A stretch of 64,000 bases of DNA from the NCBI RefSeq assembly GCF_003443735.1, contig NZ_CP031969.1, forward strand, positions 930,001 to 994,000, written 5' to 3'. The notes beneath the pieces were generated by a model. That model did no database searches. It saw only the letters and a program-made list of their open reading frames with translations, and was not told the DNA's origin. Made by a program: the position numbers and the translations under genes. This document shows positions 19,743 to 28,767 of this stretch, in pieces (position 1 is the stretch's first letter; every line of letters starts with the position of its first letter). The DNA is from Streptomyces sp. CC0208. Lineage in GTDB: Bacteria > Actinomycetota > Actinomycetes > Streptomycetales > Streptomycetaceae.

Positions 19743-21182
19743 ATGAGCAACACAGCGCAGATCGGTGTCACGGGCCTCGCGGTCATGGGCCGCAACCTCG
19801 CCCGTAACTTCGCCCGCAACGGCTACACGGTCGCCCTGCACAACCGGACCGCGTCGCGCACGCACGCCCTGGTCGAGGAGTTCGGGAGCGAGGGCGACTT
19901 CATCGCGGCCGAGACCGCGAAGGAGTTCGTGGCGGCCCTGGAGCGGCCGCGCCGTCTGGTCATCATGGTGAAGGCCGGTGAGCCGACCGACGCGGTGATC
20001 CAGGAGTTCGCGCCGCTGCTGGAGCCGGGCGACATGATCATCGACGGCGGCAACGCGCACTTCGCCGACACCCGGCGCCGGGAGCGCGAACTGCGCGAGC
20101 AGGGCATCCACTTCGTCGGCATGGGCGTCTCCGGCGGCGAGGAGGGCGCGCTCAACGGTCCGAGCATCATGCCGGGCGGTCCGAAGGAGTCGTACGACTC
20201 TCTCGGCCCGATGCTGGAGAAGATCTCCGCGAAGGCGGCGGACGGTGCGCCGTGCGTGACGCATGTCGGTCCTGACGGCGCCGGGCACTTCGTGAAGATG
20301 GTCCACAACGGCATCGAGTACGCCGACATGCAACTGATCGGTGAGGCGTACCAGTTGCTGCGGGACGTGGCCGGGTACTCCCCCGCCCAGATCGCCGACA
20401 TCTTCCGCACCTGGAACACCGGCCGCCTGGACTCGTACCTGATCGAGATCACGGCCGAGGTGCTGTCCCACGTGGACGCTGCGACGGGCAAGCCGTTCGT
20501 GGACGTGGTGGTGGACCAGGCCGAGCAGAAGGGCACCGGCCGCTGGACCGTCCAGATCGCCCTCGACCTGGGTGTCCCGGTGTCGGGCATCGCGGAGGCG
20601 GTCTTCGCCCGCTCCCTGTCCGGCCACGCGGAGCTGCGGGAGGCGTCCCGGGGTCTCGCCGGGCCCAAGGCGTCGCCGCTGAGCAAGTCGGAGGCGGGTG
20701 CCTTCGCGGACCGCGTCGAGCAGGCGCTGTACGCCTCGAAGATCGTGTCGTACACCCAGGGCTTCCACGAGATCGCGGCCGCCCGTGAGGAGTACGACTG
20801 GGACATCGACCTGGGTGCCGTCTCCGCGATCTGGCGCGGCGGCTGCATCATCCGTGCGGCCTTCCTGGACCGCATCCGCTCCGCCTACGACACCCGCGCG
20901 GATCTGCCGAGCCTGCTCTCCGACGACACCTTCGCGCAGGAGATCGCCTCGGCGCAGGACGACTGGCGTGACGTGATCATCGCGGCGACGCGGCAGGGGG
21001 TACCGGTGCCCGGATTCTCCGCGGCGCTGGCCTACTACGACGCGCTGCGCGCCGAGCGGCTGCCCGCCGCGCTCACGCAGGGGCAGCGGGACTTCTTCGG
21101 AGCCCACACCTACCGGCGCACGGACCGGGACGGCTCGTTCCACACGCTGTGGGGCGGGGACCGGTCCGAGGTGACCGGCTAG
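19743..21182 (+). CDS. gnd: 6-phosphogluconate dehydrogenase
   Basis: Gnd oxidatively decarboxylates 6-phosphogluconate to ribulose-5-phosphate with NADP in the pentose phosphate pathway. The Rossmann motif GVTGLAVMGRNLA starts at residue 8, HNRT follows strand two, and IIDGGNAHF and GVSGGEEGAL mark the substrate site. The helical C-terminal domain ends normally, and the length of 479 aa matches the long, dimeric form. The ATG at 19743 is preceded by GGAGCAGG. It is divergent from the Rpf-type gene. Two hairpin terminators in tandem repeats follow it. Confidence 0.96.
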   Translation: MSNTAQIGVTGLAVMGRNLARNFARNGYTVALHNRTASRTHALVEEFGSEGDFIAAETAKEFVAALERPRRLVIMVKAGEPTDAVIQEFAPLLEPGDMIIDGGNAHFADTRRRERELREQGIHFVGMGVSGGEEGALNGPSIMPGGPKESYDSLGPMLEKISAKAADGAPCVTHVGPDGAGHFVKMVHNGIEYADMQLIGEAYQLLRDVAGYSPAQIADIFRTWNTGRLDSYLIEITAEVLSHVDAATGKPFVDVVVDQAEQKGTGRWTVQIALDLGVPVSGIAEAVFARSLSGHAELREASRGLAGPKASPLSKSEAGAFADRVEQALYASKIVSYTQGFHEIAAAREEYDWDIDLGAVSAIWRGGCIIRAAFLDRIRSAYDTRADLPSLLSDDTFAQEIASAQDDWRDVIIAATRQGVPVPGFSAALAYYDALRAERLPAALTQGQRDFFGAHTYRRTDRDGSFHTLWGGDRSEVTG

Positions 21183-21323
21183 GTGTGACGCTCGCGTGTT
21201 CCCGTTGAGCCGGTTCTCGCGGCGGGCACCGGTCGGGTGACACGGTCCGGCTGTGGCGGCGCGGGATGGTGACCGGGCAGCGGCGCGTGCTGGAGCGGCA
21301 CGCCTGGGCGTCACGCACGCGTG

Positions 21324-21355
21324 GAGGAGGGCCGCGTTGTCGGGCGGCCCTCCTC
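21324..21355. terminator. Terminator hairpin 1 after gnd
   Basis: A perfect 12-bp stem GAGGAGGGCCGC/GCGGCCCTCCTC encloses an 8-nt loop and is followed by a short TT. It lies 141 bp after the gnd stop codon and is the first of two identical stems. Confidence 0.8.
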
Positions 21356-21448
21356 TTGCGCGTCCAGCCTGTTCGGTTGGGGCGGCACGGGCCGGTGACT
21401 GGGCGGCGGCAAGTACCGAAGCGGCACGCCAGACGTCACGCACGCGTG

Positions 21449-21478
21449 GAGGAGGGCCGCCGTGGGGCGGCCCTCCTC
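21449..21478. terminator. Terminator hairpin 2 after gnd
   Basis: The same 12-bp stem GAGGAGGGCCGC/GCGGCCCTCCTC recurs exactly 125 bp downstream of the first. It has a 6-nt loop and is followed by TT. The second copy may back up the first or block transcription from the opposite side. Confidence 0.78.
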
Positions 21479-21579
21479 TTGCGCGTTCACCCGGTTCTCG
21501 CGGCCGCGCGCCGGTCGAGTGGCGCGGTCCTGCCCTGGCAGCGCGGGCGGCAGCGGGTTCCGAGTCGGCTTTGCCGCGG

Positions 21580-21768
21580 TCAGCTGAGCGGCGGCCCTGG
21601 TTCCGGGTTCGGGACCGGCTCCGGGCCCGGCGGGATCGGCGACGGGTCGGGAGTCGGGGTCGGGTCCGGAGGTTCCGGGGCCGGGCCCGGCGTAGGAACG
21701 GGGCCTGGGGCTGGGCCGGGGCCCGGAGTGGGACCGGGCGGGACGGGGTCGGGGTACGGGTTGGTCAT
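21580..21768 (-). CDS. 62-aa alternating X-Pro peptide
   Basis: This is a very short gene with a good start: ATG at 21768 with GGAGG 5-6 bases upstream. The product is half proline (31 of 62) and most residues from position 3 on alternate as X-Pro, with X being Gly, Glu, Asp, Thr, Val or Ala. There is no signal peptide, no charge cluster and no Cys. Such a chain would form an extended polyproline-II rod. The reading frame extends upstream without a stop, but the repetitive character begins exactly at this ATG. I know no family for it. Translation would be slow without EF-P, since adjacent prolines occur. Alternative: a chance reading frame in GC-rich repeat DNA. Confidence 0.5.
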   Translation of the reverse strand: MTNPYPDPVPPGPTPGPGPAPGPVPTPGPAPEPPDPTPTPDPSPIPPGPEPVPNPEPGPPLS

Positions 21769-22228
21769 CAGGTCCTCCAGCCAGTCGGTCGACGTCGGCT
21801 CTGGACTACTCCCCGCGTACCCGCAAGGCTTCCCGCCAGTCACCCACCCGCGTGACGAGCAAGGTCCGCGTGGGGGTGTTGGGGGTGCGACTCGGGGGGC
21901 TTGGCGCAGGGCGGCGAGGACTTGAGGGGGCAGGGGTAACGGCTGCGGCAGCGGTGCCTGAGGCGGGCTTTGGCGCCGTGTGCTGCGCTGGGAGGCGGGC
22001 TTAGCGTCGCGGGGCGCGGCAGCGGGCTGATGATGCCGCCGCACGGACTCGGCACGACGCCCCGGCCTGCCACACCCGGCGGTGGGCTTGGCACCTCCGC
22101 CGGCGGCTTTGGCCTGAAGAGGGCGCCCCACGAACTCGGCACGACGCCCGCACGCTGCGCCGCTCCGACCGCGTCTCTTGTTGTTTGGTGCAAGGAAGTT
22201 ATGAGGCCCGGCGTCGGTGCCGCGCGGG
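21769..22228. other. 460-bp gene-free region with degenerate repeats
   Basis: I see no convincing gene here. The DNA contains near-repeats: CACG(G/A)ACTCGGCACGACGCCC occurs at about 22042 and again at about 22129, 87 bp apart. Several variants of GGCGGGCTTTGGC lie between 21960 and 22110. It appears to be decayed or repeat-expanded intergenic DNA. Confidence 0.45.
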
Positions 22229-22579
22229 TCAGAAGCCCTCGGGGTGGGCCGCCAGCCACCGCTTCGCCGCGTGGAGGAGTTCCGGGGCGGCGGCGGGGGC
22301 CTCGTCCGGGTGGCGTTCGGCCCACTTGACGACGTACGGGCAGAGCGGGGCGACGGCCATGCCTTCGCGAGCCGCGATGCCGTAGAGCTCGCGGGCCAGG
22401 GAGCCCGCGATGCCCTGTCCCTCGTGGGCCGGTTCCACGATGGTGTGGACCGGGACCAGGGCGCGCTCGGGGGATTCGAGGACGAAGTACTGGATGTGGC
22501 CCACGACTTCACCTCCCCCGGAACCGAACGCCTCCAGGCGTCCTGCCTGTCGGTCGTCACGGATCTCTATGTCGCTCAT
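22229..22579 (-). CDS. YidJ/YjdJ-type GNAT N-acetyltransferase
   Basis: This 116-aa protein belongs to the short single-domain GNAT subgroup. The pattern VPVHTIVEPAHEGQGIAGSLARELY contains the acetyl-CoA loop (EGQGIAGSL), and the C-terminal PLCPYVVKWAERHPDE is the hallmark of the subgroup. The ATG at 22579 has AGGAG 7 bases upstream. A GTG two codons earlier is less well placed. It lies 38 bp downstream of panD on the same strand and may be cotranscribed. PanD maturation in enterobacteria needs a different GNAT (PanZ). The proximity is worth noting but proves nothing. Confidence 0.85.
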   Translation of the reverse strand: MSDIEIRDDRQAGRLEAFGSGGGEVVGHIQYFVLESPERALVPVHTIVEPAHEGQGIAGSLARELYGIAAREGMAVAPLCPYVVKWAERHPDEAPAAAPELLHAAKRWLAAHPEGF

Positions 22580-22617
22580 GGACACGCTCCTGGTCCGAAG
22601 GTCGTCGAGCAGCTGGG

Positions 22618-23037
22618 TCAGGCCGACACCGCCTGCGGGCTGCGCTCCTGATCGGAACCCGGAACCGGCTCGGAGGGATCGGCCCCGAGCGCGACGATGC
22701 GGTTGTCGGCGTCCACGTGCACGACCCGGGGTACGAGTGCCCGCGCCTCGGCGTCGGTCACTTGAGCGTAACTGATGATGATCACCAGGTCGCCGGGGTG
22801 GACGAGATGGGCGGCGGCACCGTTGATGCCGACCACGCCCGAACCCCGCTCGCCCTCGATGACGTACGTCTCCAACCGGGCGCCGTTGGTGATGTCGACG
22901 ATGTGGACGAGCTCACCGGGCAGCAGATCGGCCGCGTCGAGCAGATCCGCGTCGATGGTCACCGATCCCACGTAGTGCAGGTCGGCCTGGGTGACGGTGG
23001 CTCGGTGGATCTTGGACTTGAAGAGAGTTCGCAGCAC
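22618..23037 (-). CDS. panD: Aspartate 1-decarboxylase proenzyme
   Basis: PanD converts L-aspartate to beta-alanine for pantothenate and CoA synthesis. It is made as a proenzyme that cleaves itself between Gly24 and Ser25 (HYVGSVTID), leaving a pyruvoyl group. Lys9, and the later [21 protein letters not shown] segment with the conserved N and GAAA, are present. The length is 139 aa, with an ordinary C-terminal extension after VDADNRI. The GTG start at 23037 has AGGAG about 6 bases upstream. The GNAT gene follows in the same direction. Confidence 0.95.
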   Translation of the reverse strand: MLRTLFKSKIHRATVTQADLHYVGSVTIDADLLDAADLLPGELVHIVDITNGARLETYVIEGERGSGVVGINGAAAHLVHPGDLVIIISYAQVTDAEARALVPRVVHVDADNRIVALGADPSEPVPGSDQERSPQAVSA

Positions 23038-24747
23038 TTTGGACTCCTGAAAGACGGCTCCCCGCCGGCTTTCTGCAGGTCAGGGGCGTCCATCACTGTA
23101 CAACGGCACGCCTTCGAGTCGAAGACTTTCCAGAACATCGTGCGTCACCACGAGCAGGCTTCTCACCTGAGCCTGCCTTGGACTCGGCTTGCCGTCGCCG
23201 ACATCCGAGGCGGCCTCGCATCCGTGCTCGCACGTGGCCACGCACCCGGCGGGCCGCCTCAAGCCAGGCCCCGCGACGGCCACAAGTCGTGCCTCCGCAA
23301 AGAGCATTTCGTCCTTGGCTCGATCAACACCGGCGCACTGGCCCAACAAGAATCCGCGGGCCCCGAAGAAGCTCGACCGGTCGCGGGTGGTGATCGACTC
23401 CTCACGCGTGCGGGCGGCTCGGCGCCGGCCACAGCGGTCCCAGCCCGGTCGACCGCGCACGTCCGGGCAGCAAGCACCACGGCCTCACCGACGGCCACGG
23501 CCTCCCGCTCACGGCGTCACTGACCGGCGGAAACCTCATCGACATGACCCAGCTCCTGCCTCTGCTCGACACCTCTGTTCTCCGCCGGCCTGGCCATCGC
23601 CCCACTCGTCGACTTCCCGCTGCGGGCCCACCCGCTCACTCACCTTCGGCTCGCCCCGGATTTCTCCCACGCTTTTCCGCAGCCGCCGGGTGCAGGATTC
23701 CCTCCCGTTCGGATCCGCCGCGGCGGAGGGCCGGGGACTATGCTGGTGAGCGGACGCCCAGGACCCCGGTGGACGCACGGCTTGCTGACCACGATGCCAC
23801 GAGAGCGGATTACCGTCCGGGCCCGTCACATCTTCGAGAAGATCCCTGTCGGGCGCCGAGCTTCGGAGCGCGGAATCCCGACCTGGTGACCCACTCACGT
23901 CCTCGCACGCCCCCGACCTCGGTCGCACCCCGCCGGACACTGAGCCGGCGCCTCGCGCCCGGTGCCAGTGGCGGTCCCGGGAACACCTGAACAGCTGGAA
24001 CCGAGGTGTCATGCCTTACTCTGCGGCTGTCCGTCCGCCAGAGGGCTCGCGCCCGCTCGCGCCGCTCGCGTCCCCTCCAGCGGGCGGACGCGCCGTGATC
24101 ACTCCTCCGGCCCGCGGTCAGCCGGGGAGCGGAGACCATTGCGAGCAGCTCGCCGTGGAAGCGATGTACCCGGGTCGGCCCGGCCCGGGTACGGCAGGCC
24201 GTCTGTTCCCGCGGGGATCTGACGGGTCCGTCGCGGAGTCCCGCGCAGCGGCGTCCGGCGAAGACGCGCGCGAGCCGAGCCCGGACGTCGGTCCAGGACG
24301 TCTCGCCGTCGCCGTAGGGCAGCCCGGATGCGCCATGGTGATCGCGGAGACCGCGGCCCTGAAGGGCTGCGGGTTCGGGTCTTCCCCGGGGTGGCGGCGC
24401 CGGCGGCTCCCCTACGCGGCCCCAGCCCCCCATGCCGTAGGCGAGGACGACTTCGGGTGGCCGGGAGTCGACGGAGTGCTCCGGCCCGCCGTCGACCGGA
24501 TCACCAGCGCCGGCGCCGGCCTCGCCGGGCTCCTGGTTTCCCCGCACGAGCGGCACCGGGATGTGGCCCAACGGTTGCAGGAACGCCTCCCCTCAGGGCG
24601 TCAGACGTCAGTCGGTGTCGCCACGGCGGACCGGGCCGACGAGCCGATCGTGACCTCTCTCCGCTCCTGGCGCGGGAAAGGCGTCGGAAACGTCCGCAGG
24701 CCGGTCGGCCGTGCCGTGTGCCCGGCGCCCGCTCCCCCCTTGATCCG
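23038..24747. other. 1.7-kb region without a convincing gene
   Basis: Between panD and the first GAF-ANTAR gene I find open frames on both strands, but none has the codon bias, start signals or motifs of a real gene. One minus-strand stretch around 23090-23170 would encode a hydrophobic end segment (LLVVTHDVLESLRLEG) without a plausible start. A plus-strand stretch around 24430-24640 would encode a mildly protein-like segment (AGLLVSPHERHRDVAQRL). These could be gene relics. A promoter-like ACTATGCTG stands near 23740. Confidence 0.4.
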
Positions 24748-25575
24748 GTGGTTACCGTGACCCCCGGCAGCCGGTCGGCGCGGATCCAGGCTCTCGTGGC
24801 CGAGCAGGCGGCCCTGCGCGGTGTCCGGGTCGGTCTCCTCGACGTGTGTACGGCGGCGGTGGCGGCGCTGCCGGTCGGCGGGGCCGGGGTGTCCGCGATG
24901 TCCCGCGACCGGGCGAGCCTTCCGCTGTGCAGCACCGACTCCGTCAGTCAGCAGCTGGAAGAACTCCAGCTCACCCTGGGCGAGGGGCCGTGCGTGGATG
25001 CCTTCGTCCTCGGCTCCTCCGTCCTCTGCACCGACTTGTTGGCCGGTGAACTCCAGCGGCATTGGACGGTGTTCGCCGATGCGGCCCTGGAAGCCGGAGC
25101 CAGAGCGGTCTTCGCCTTCCCCTTGCAACTCGGTGCCATCAGTCCCGGCGTACTCGACCTGTACTCCAGCACCTCGGTCGAGCTGGACGCGGACGAGGTG
25201 GCCGACGCGATGGCCTTCGCCGACACTGCCACGTTGCTTCTGCTCGACGCCGGGATCAGCGTGACGGGTGTCCCGTCCGACACCGGCGCGCCCGGCACCG
25301 ACGCGGCCGGCACGGACCTGCCGGACGCCGCGCCCCTCGACGACCTGGGCGGTTACCGGGCCGAGATCGACCAGGCCACCGGCATCCTCATGGTCCAGCT
25401 CGGCGTCGGCGTCGAGGAAGCCTTCATCCGGCTGCGCGCCCACGCGTACGCCCGGGGGACACCGATCTCGGTGGTCGCCGCCGACGTGGTCGCCCACCGG
25501 CTCCGCTTCCCCCTGGAGACGACAGCGTCCGACCCACAACCGCCGGATGCGCGACCGCCCGACGAGGAGCCCTGA
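24748..25575 (+). CDS. GAF-ANTAR regulator 1
   Basis: This cytosolic protein of about 275 aa has an N-terminal GAF-type sensor domain (about residues 20-170, with TLGEGPCVDAF) and a C-terminal ANTAR domain (YRAEIDQATGILMVQLGVGVEEA). ANTAR domains bind RNA hairpins and antiterminate transcription in response to the sensor. The start is uncertain: GTG codons at 24748 and 24757 are both possible and neither has a clear ribosome binding site, so translation may be leaderless. A second GAF-ANTAR gene follows after 31 bp, so the pair is likely an operon and may act as a heterodimer. The signal is unknown. Confidence 0.87.
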   Translation: MVTVTPGSRSARIQALVAEQAALRGVRVGLLDVCTAAVAALPVGGAGVSAMSRDRASLPLCSTDSVSQQLEELQLTLGEGPCVDAFVLGSSVLCTDLLAGELQRHWTVFADAALEAGARAVFAFPLQLGAISPGVLDLYSSTSVELDADEVADAMAFADTATLLLLDAGISVTGVPSDTGAPGTDAAGTDLPDAAPLDDLGGYRAEIDQATGILMVQLGVGVEEAFIRLRAHAYARGTPISVVAADVVAHRLRFPLETTASDPQPPDARPPDEEP

Positions 25576-25606
25576 TGCTCACGCCCCACCAACAGAGGTG
25601 TGCACG

Positions 25607-26332
25607 ATGAAGGAACAGCTGATGGCCCGGACGTTCGTCGAGCTGGCGGACAGTCTCGTTGCCGACTTCGACCTCATGGACTTCCTGCGCCTGCTCACCG
25701 ACCGCTGCGTCGATCTGCTCGACGCGAGTGCGGCGGGCGTTCTGCTCGCCGACCGCGACGGAGTGCTGCGCGTCATGGCCGCCTCCGACGAACGGGTGCG
25801 CCTCCTCGAACTGTTCCAGCTCCAGAACCACGAAGGCCCCTGCCTGGACTGCTTCCACACCGGGATCACCGTGTCCGTTCCCGACCTGCGCGACGAAGCG
25901 GCGCGCTGGCCCCTGTTCACCGCCCAGGCCCAGCGCATCGGCTTCACGGCCGTCCAGGCGCTGCCCATGCGCCTGCGCGACGAGGTCGTCGGCGCCCTCA
26001 ATCTCTTCCACACCAGCCCGGCGCCCATCAACCCCGCCGCCACCCCCTTCGCACAGGCCCTCGCCGACGTCGCCACCATCAGCGTGCTGCAACAACGCAC
26101 CACCGAGCGCGGCGCGCTCCTCAACGAACAGCTGCAGACCGCCCTCAACAGCCGCGTCCTGATCGAACAGGCCAAGGGAAAGCTCGCCGAACGCCGCAAC
26201 ACGGACATGGAGCGGGCCTTCACGACGCTGCGTAGCTACGCCCGCGCCCACAACCGCCGCCTGGCGGACGTCGCCCGCGCCTTCATCGACGAAACCGAGC
26301 ACCTCCCCGGTCTCAGTTCCGGAAGTTCCTGA
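25607..26332 (+). CDS. GAF-ANTAR regulator 2
   Basis: This 241-aa paralogue of the preceding gene has a GAF domain (about 15-160; [26 protein letters not shown]) and an ANTAR domain (about 175-230; [21 protein letters not shown]). The ATG at 25607 has AGAGGTG upstream. The conserved GPC-D core of the GAF domain is shared with the neighbour. It lies 26 bp upstream of the phosphoketolase gene in the same direction. The two regulators may therefore control, or be expressed with, the phosphoketolase and P-type ATPase genes. Confidence 0.9.
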   Translation: MKEQLMARTFVELADSLVADFDLMDFLRLLTDRCVDLLDASAAGVLLADRDGVLRVMAASDERVRLLELFQLQNHEGPCLDCFHTGITVSVPDLRDEAARWPLFTAQAQRIGFTAVQALPMRLRDEVVGALNLFHTSPAPINPAATPFAQALADVATISVLQQRTTERGALLNEQLQTALNSRVLIEQAKGKLAERRNTDMERAFTTLRSYARAHNRRLADVARAFIDETEHLPGLSSGSS

Positions 26333-26358
26333 TCAACCTGCTGCGAGAAGGGTTCGTC

Positions 26359-28767
26359 ATGCCGCTCGGCCCCAATACCGAGACCTCCCTCGACACTCCG
26401 GACACCCCCGACCCCCTCGACGAGGAGGAGCTGAGTGCTCTGGACGCCCACTGGCGGGCGGCGAACTACCTGGCCGTCGGGCAGATCTACCTCATGGCCA
26501 ACCCGCTGCTGACCGAGCCGTTGGCGCCTGAGCACGTCAAGCCGCGACTGCTCGGGCACTGGGGCACCTCACCAGGTCTGAACCTGGTCCACACCCACCT
26601 CAACAGGGTCGTCAAGGCGAGGAACCTGGACGCGATCTGCGTCTGGGGGCCCGGTCACGGCGGGCCCGCCGTGGTGGCGAACTCCTGGCTGGAGGGCAGC
26701 TACACCGAGACCTACCCGGACATCACACGGGACACGGCCGGGATGGCCCGCCTCTTCCGGCAGTTCTCCTTCCCGGGCGGCATCCCCAGCCACGTCGCAC
26801 CCGAGACTCCCGGATCGATCCACGAGGGCGGCGAGCTGGGCTACTCCCTCTCGCATGCCTACGGGGCCGCGTTCGACAATCCGGGACTTCTGGTGGCCTG
26901 CGTGATCGGCGACGGTGAGGCCGAGACGGGCCCGCTGGCAGCGTCCTGGCACTCCAACAAGTTCCTCGACCCGGTACGGGACGGTGCCGTCCTGCCGATC
27001 CTGCACCTCAACGGCTACAAGATCGCCAACCCGACGGTCCTGGCCCGGATACCGGAGCCCGAACTCGACTCCCTGCTCAGGGGATACGGCCACGAGCCCC
27101 TCCACGTCACCGGGGACGATCCTCACACCGTCCACCAGACGATGGCTCGTGCCATGGACGAGGCTCTGGACCGCATCGCCGCCTTCCAGCACGCGGCCCG
27201 CACGGAGGGCGCTGCCGAACGCCCACGGTGGCCGGTGATCGTCCTGCGCACGCCCAAGGGCTGGACCGGGCCCGCCGAGGTCGACGGGCTCCCGGTGGAG
27301 GGCACCTGGCGAGCACACCAGGTGCCGCTGCCGGCCGTACGCGAGAACCCGGACCATCTGCGGCAGTTGGAGCGGTGGCTGCGCTCCTACCGTCCCGAGG
27401 AACTCTTCGACGAGCACGGGAGCCCCCGGGAACAGGTCCTGGCGTGTGTCCCCGACGGCGCACACCGGCTGGGCGCCAACCCGCACACCAACGGCGGCCT
27501 GCTGCTGCGCGACCTGCCCGTGCCGTCCCTGGAGCGGTTCGCCGTCCCCGTCGACAAGCCCGGCGCGACAGCGCACGAGCCGACCCGCGTCCTCGGCGAC
27601 CTGCTCGCACAGGTGATGGCCGACACGGGCGAGCGGCGCGACTTCCGGCTGGTCGGCCCGGACGAGACGGCCTCCAACCGCCTCCAGGCCGTCTACGAGG
27701 CGAGCGGCAAGGCGTGGGAAGCCCAGGTACTGTCCACGGACGAACACCTGGAGCGCGGCGGCCGGGTGATGGAGATCCTCTCCGAACACACCTGCCAGGG
27801 CTGGCTGGAGGGCTACCTCCTCACCGGTCGGCATGGCCTGTTCTCCTGCTACGAGGCATTCGTCCACATTGTCGACTCCATGGCGAACCAGCACATCAAG
27901 TGGCTTCGCGTCGCCCGCCGACTCCCCTGGCGCCGCCCGATCGCCTCCCTCAACTACCTGCTCACCTCGCACGTGTGGCGCCAGGACAACAACGGTTTCT
28001 CGCATCAGGACCCCGGCTTCGTCGACCACGTGCTCAACAAGTCGCCGGAGGTAGTAAGGGTCTACTATCCGCCGGACGCCAACACCCTGCTGTGCGTGTC
28101 GGATCACGTGCTGCGCAGCCGCGACTACGTCAATGTCGTCGTCGCGGGCAAGCAGCCGTGCTTCGACTGGCTCGACCTCGACGCCGCCCGCGCGCACTGC
28201 GCCCGCGGCGCCGGCATCTGGGACTGGGCCGGCACCGAGACCGACCTCGGCGAGCCCGACGTGGTGCTCGCCTGCGCGGGTGACGTCCCCACCCTCGAAG
28301 TGCTGGCCGCGGCCTCGCTGCTCCGCAGCCATCTGCCCGACCTCGCGGTACGGGTGGTCAACGTCGTGGACATCGCCCGGCTGCTGCCCATGGAGGAACA
28401 CCCGCACGGCATGCCCGACAGCGAGTACGACGCGCTGTTCACCCCCGACAAGCCCGTCGTCTTCGCGTACCACGGCTATCCGTGGCTGATCCACCGGCTC
28501 GCCTACCGCCGTGCCAACCACCCGCACCTGCACGTGCGCGGTTACAAGGAGGAGGGCACCACCACGACCCCGTTCGACATGGTCGTACGCAACGACCTCG
28601 ACCGGTACCGGCTGGTCATGGACGTCATCGACCGGGTGCCGGGCCTCGCGGTCCGCGCGGCTGCGTTGCGGCAGCGGATGGTCGACGTCCGCTACCGCCA
28701 TCACGACTGGATCCGCGCCCATGGGGCGGACCTGCCCGAGGTCGCCGAATGGACCTGGAGCCAGTGA
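26359..28767 (+). CDS. xfp: Xylulose-5-phosphate/fructose-6-phosphate phosphoketolase
   Basis: This thiamine-diphosphate enzyme splits xylulose-5-P or fructose-6-P with phosphate to give acetyl-phosphate and a shorter sugar phosphate. The start region has [15 protein letters not shown] and the signature [17 protein letters not shown]. The TPP-binding motif reads [36 protein letters not shown] and the C-terminal [14 protein letters not shown] are also diagnostic. The length of 802 aa is full size. The ATG has AGAAGGG upstream. Together with gnd elsewhere in the window, this gives a route from pentose phosphates to acetyl-phosphate that yields ATP through acetate kinase without glycolysis. That is useful under low oxygen. 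Confidence 0.96.
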   Translation: MPLGPNTETSLDTPDTPDPLDEEELSALDAHWRAANYLAVGQIYLMANPLLTEPLAPEHVKPRLLGHWGTSPGLNLVHTHLNRVVKARNLDAICVWGPGHGGPAVVANSWLEGSYTETYPDITRDTAGMARLFRQFSFPGGIPSHVAPETPGSIHEGGELGYSLSHAYGAAFDNPGLLVACVIGDGEAETGPLAASWHSNKFLDPVRDGAVLPILHLNGYKIANPTVLARIPEPELDSLLRGYGHEPLHVTGDDPHTVHQTMARAMDEALDRIAAFQHAARTEGAAERPRWPVIVLRTPKGWTGPAEVDGLPVEGTWRAHQVPLPAVRENPDHLRQLERWLRSYRPEELFDEHGSPREQVLACVPDGAHRLGANPHTNGGLLLRDLPVPSLERFAVPVDKPGATAHEPTRVLGDLLAQVMADTGERRDFRLVGPDETASNRLQAVYEASGKAWEAQVLSTDEHLERGGRVMEILSEHTCQGWLEGYLLTGRHGLFSCYEAFVHIVDSMANQHIKWLRVARRLPWRRPIASLNYLLTSHVWRQDNNGFSHQDPGFVDHVLNKSPEVVRVYYPPDANTLLCVSDHVLRSRDYVNVVVAGKQPCFDWLDLDAARAHCARGAGIWDWAGTETDLGEPDVVLACAGDVPTLEVLAAASLLRSHLPDLAVRVVNVVDIARLLPMEEHPHGMPDSEYDALFTPDKPVVFAYHGYPWLIHRLAYRRANHPHLHVRGYKEEGTTTTPFDMVVRNDLDRYRLVMDVIDRVPGLAVRAAALRQRMVDVRYRHHDWIRAHGADLPEVAEWTWSQ

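Larger units (their letters stand above)
21183..21579. repeat. Tandem terminator-bearing imperfect repeats after gnd
   Basis: The region downstream of gnd consists of imperfect repeats. The phrase CCGGTTCTCGCGG opens the block (about 21210) and recurs at about 21491. The segment CGGCACGCC-TCACGCACGCGTG-GAGGAGGGCCGC-GCGGCCCTCCTC-TTGCGCGT occurs twice, 125 bp apart, and carries the two terminator hairpins. No coding sequence is evident. A local duplication of a terminator is the simplest origin. Confidence 0.75.

Noticed and set aside
21580..22560. Long minus-strand frame that includes the X-Pro peptide
   Set aside because: The upstream part shows no domain or start signal and overlaps a real GNAT gene. 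Only the last 62 codons, which have their own ribosome binding site, are kept.
23810..24571. Minus-strand frame of about 250 codons in the gene-poor region
   Set aside because: Low-complexity Arg/Pro/Gly composition with no recognisable motif. It looks like a shadow frame of GC-rich DNA.
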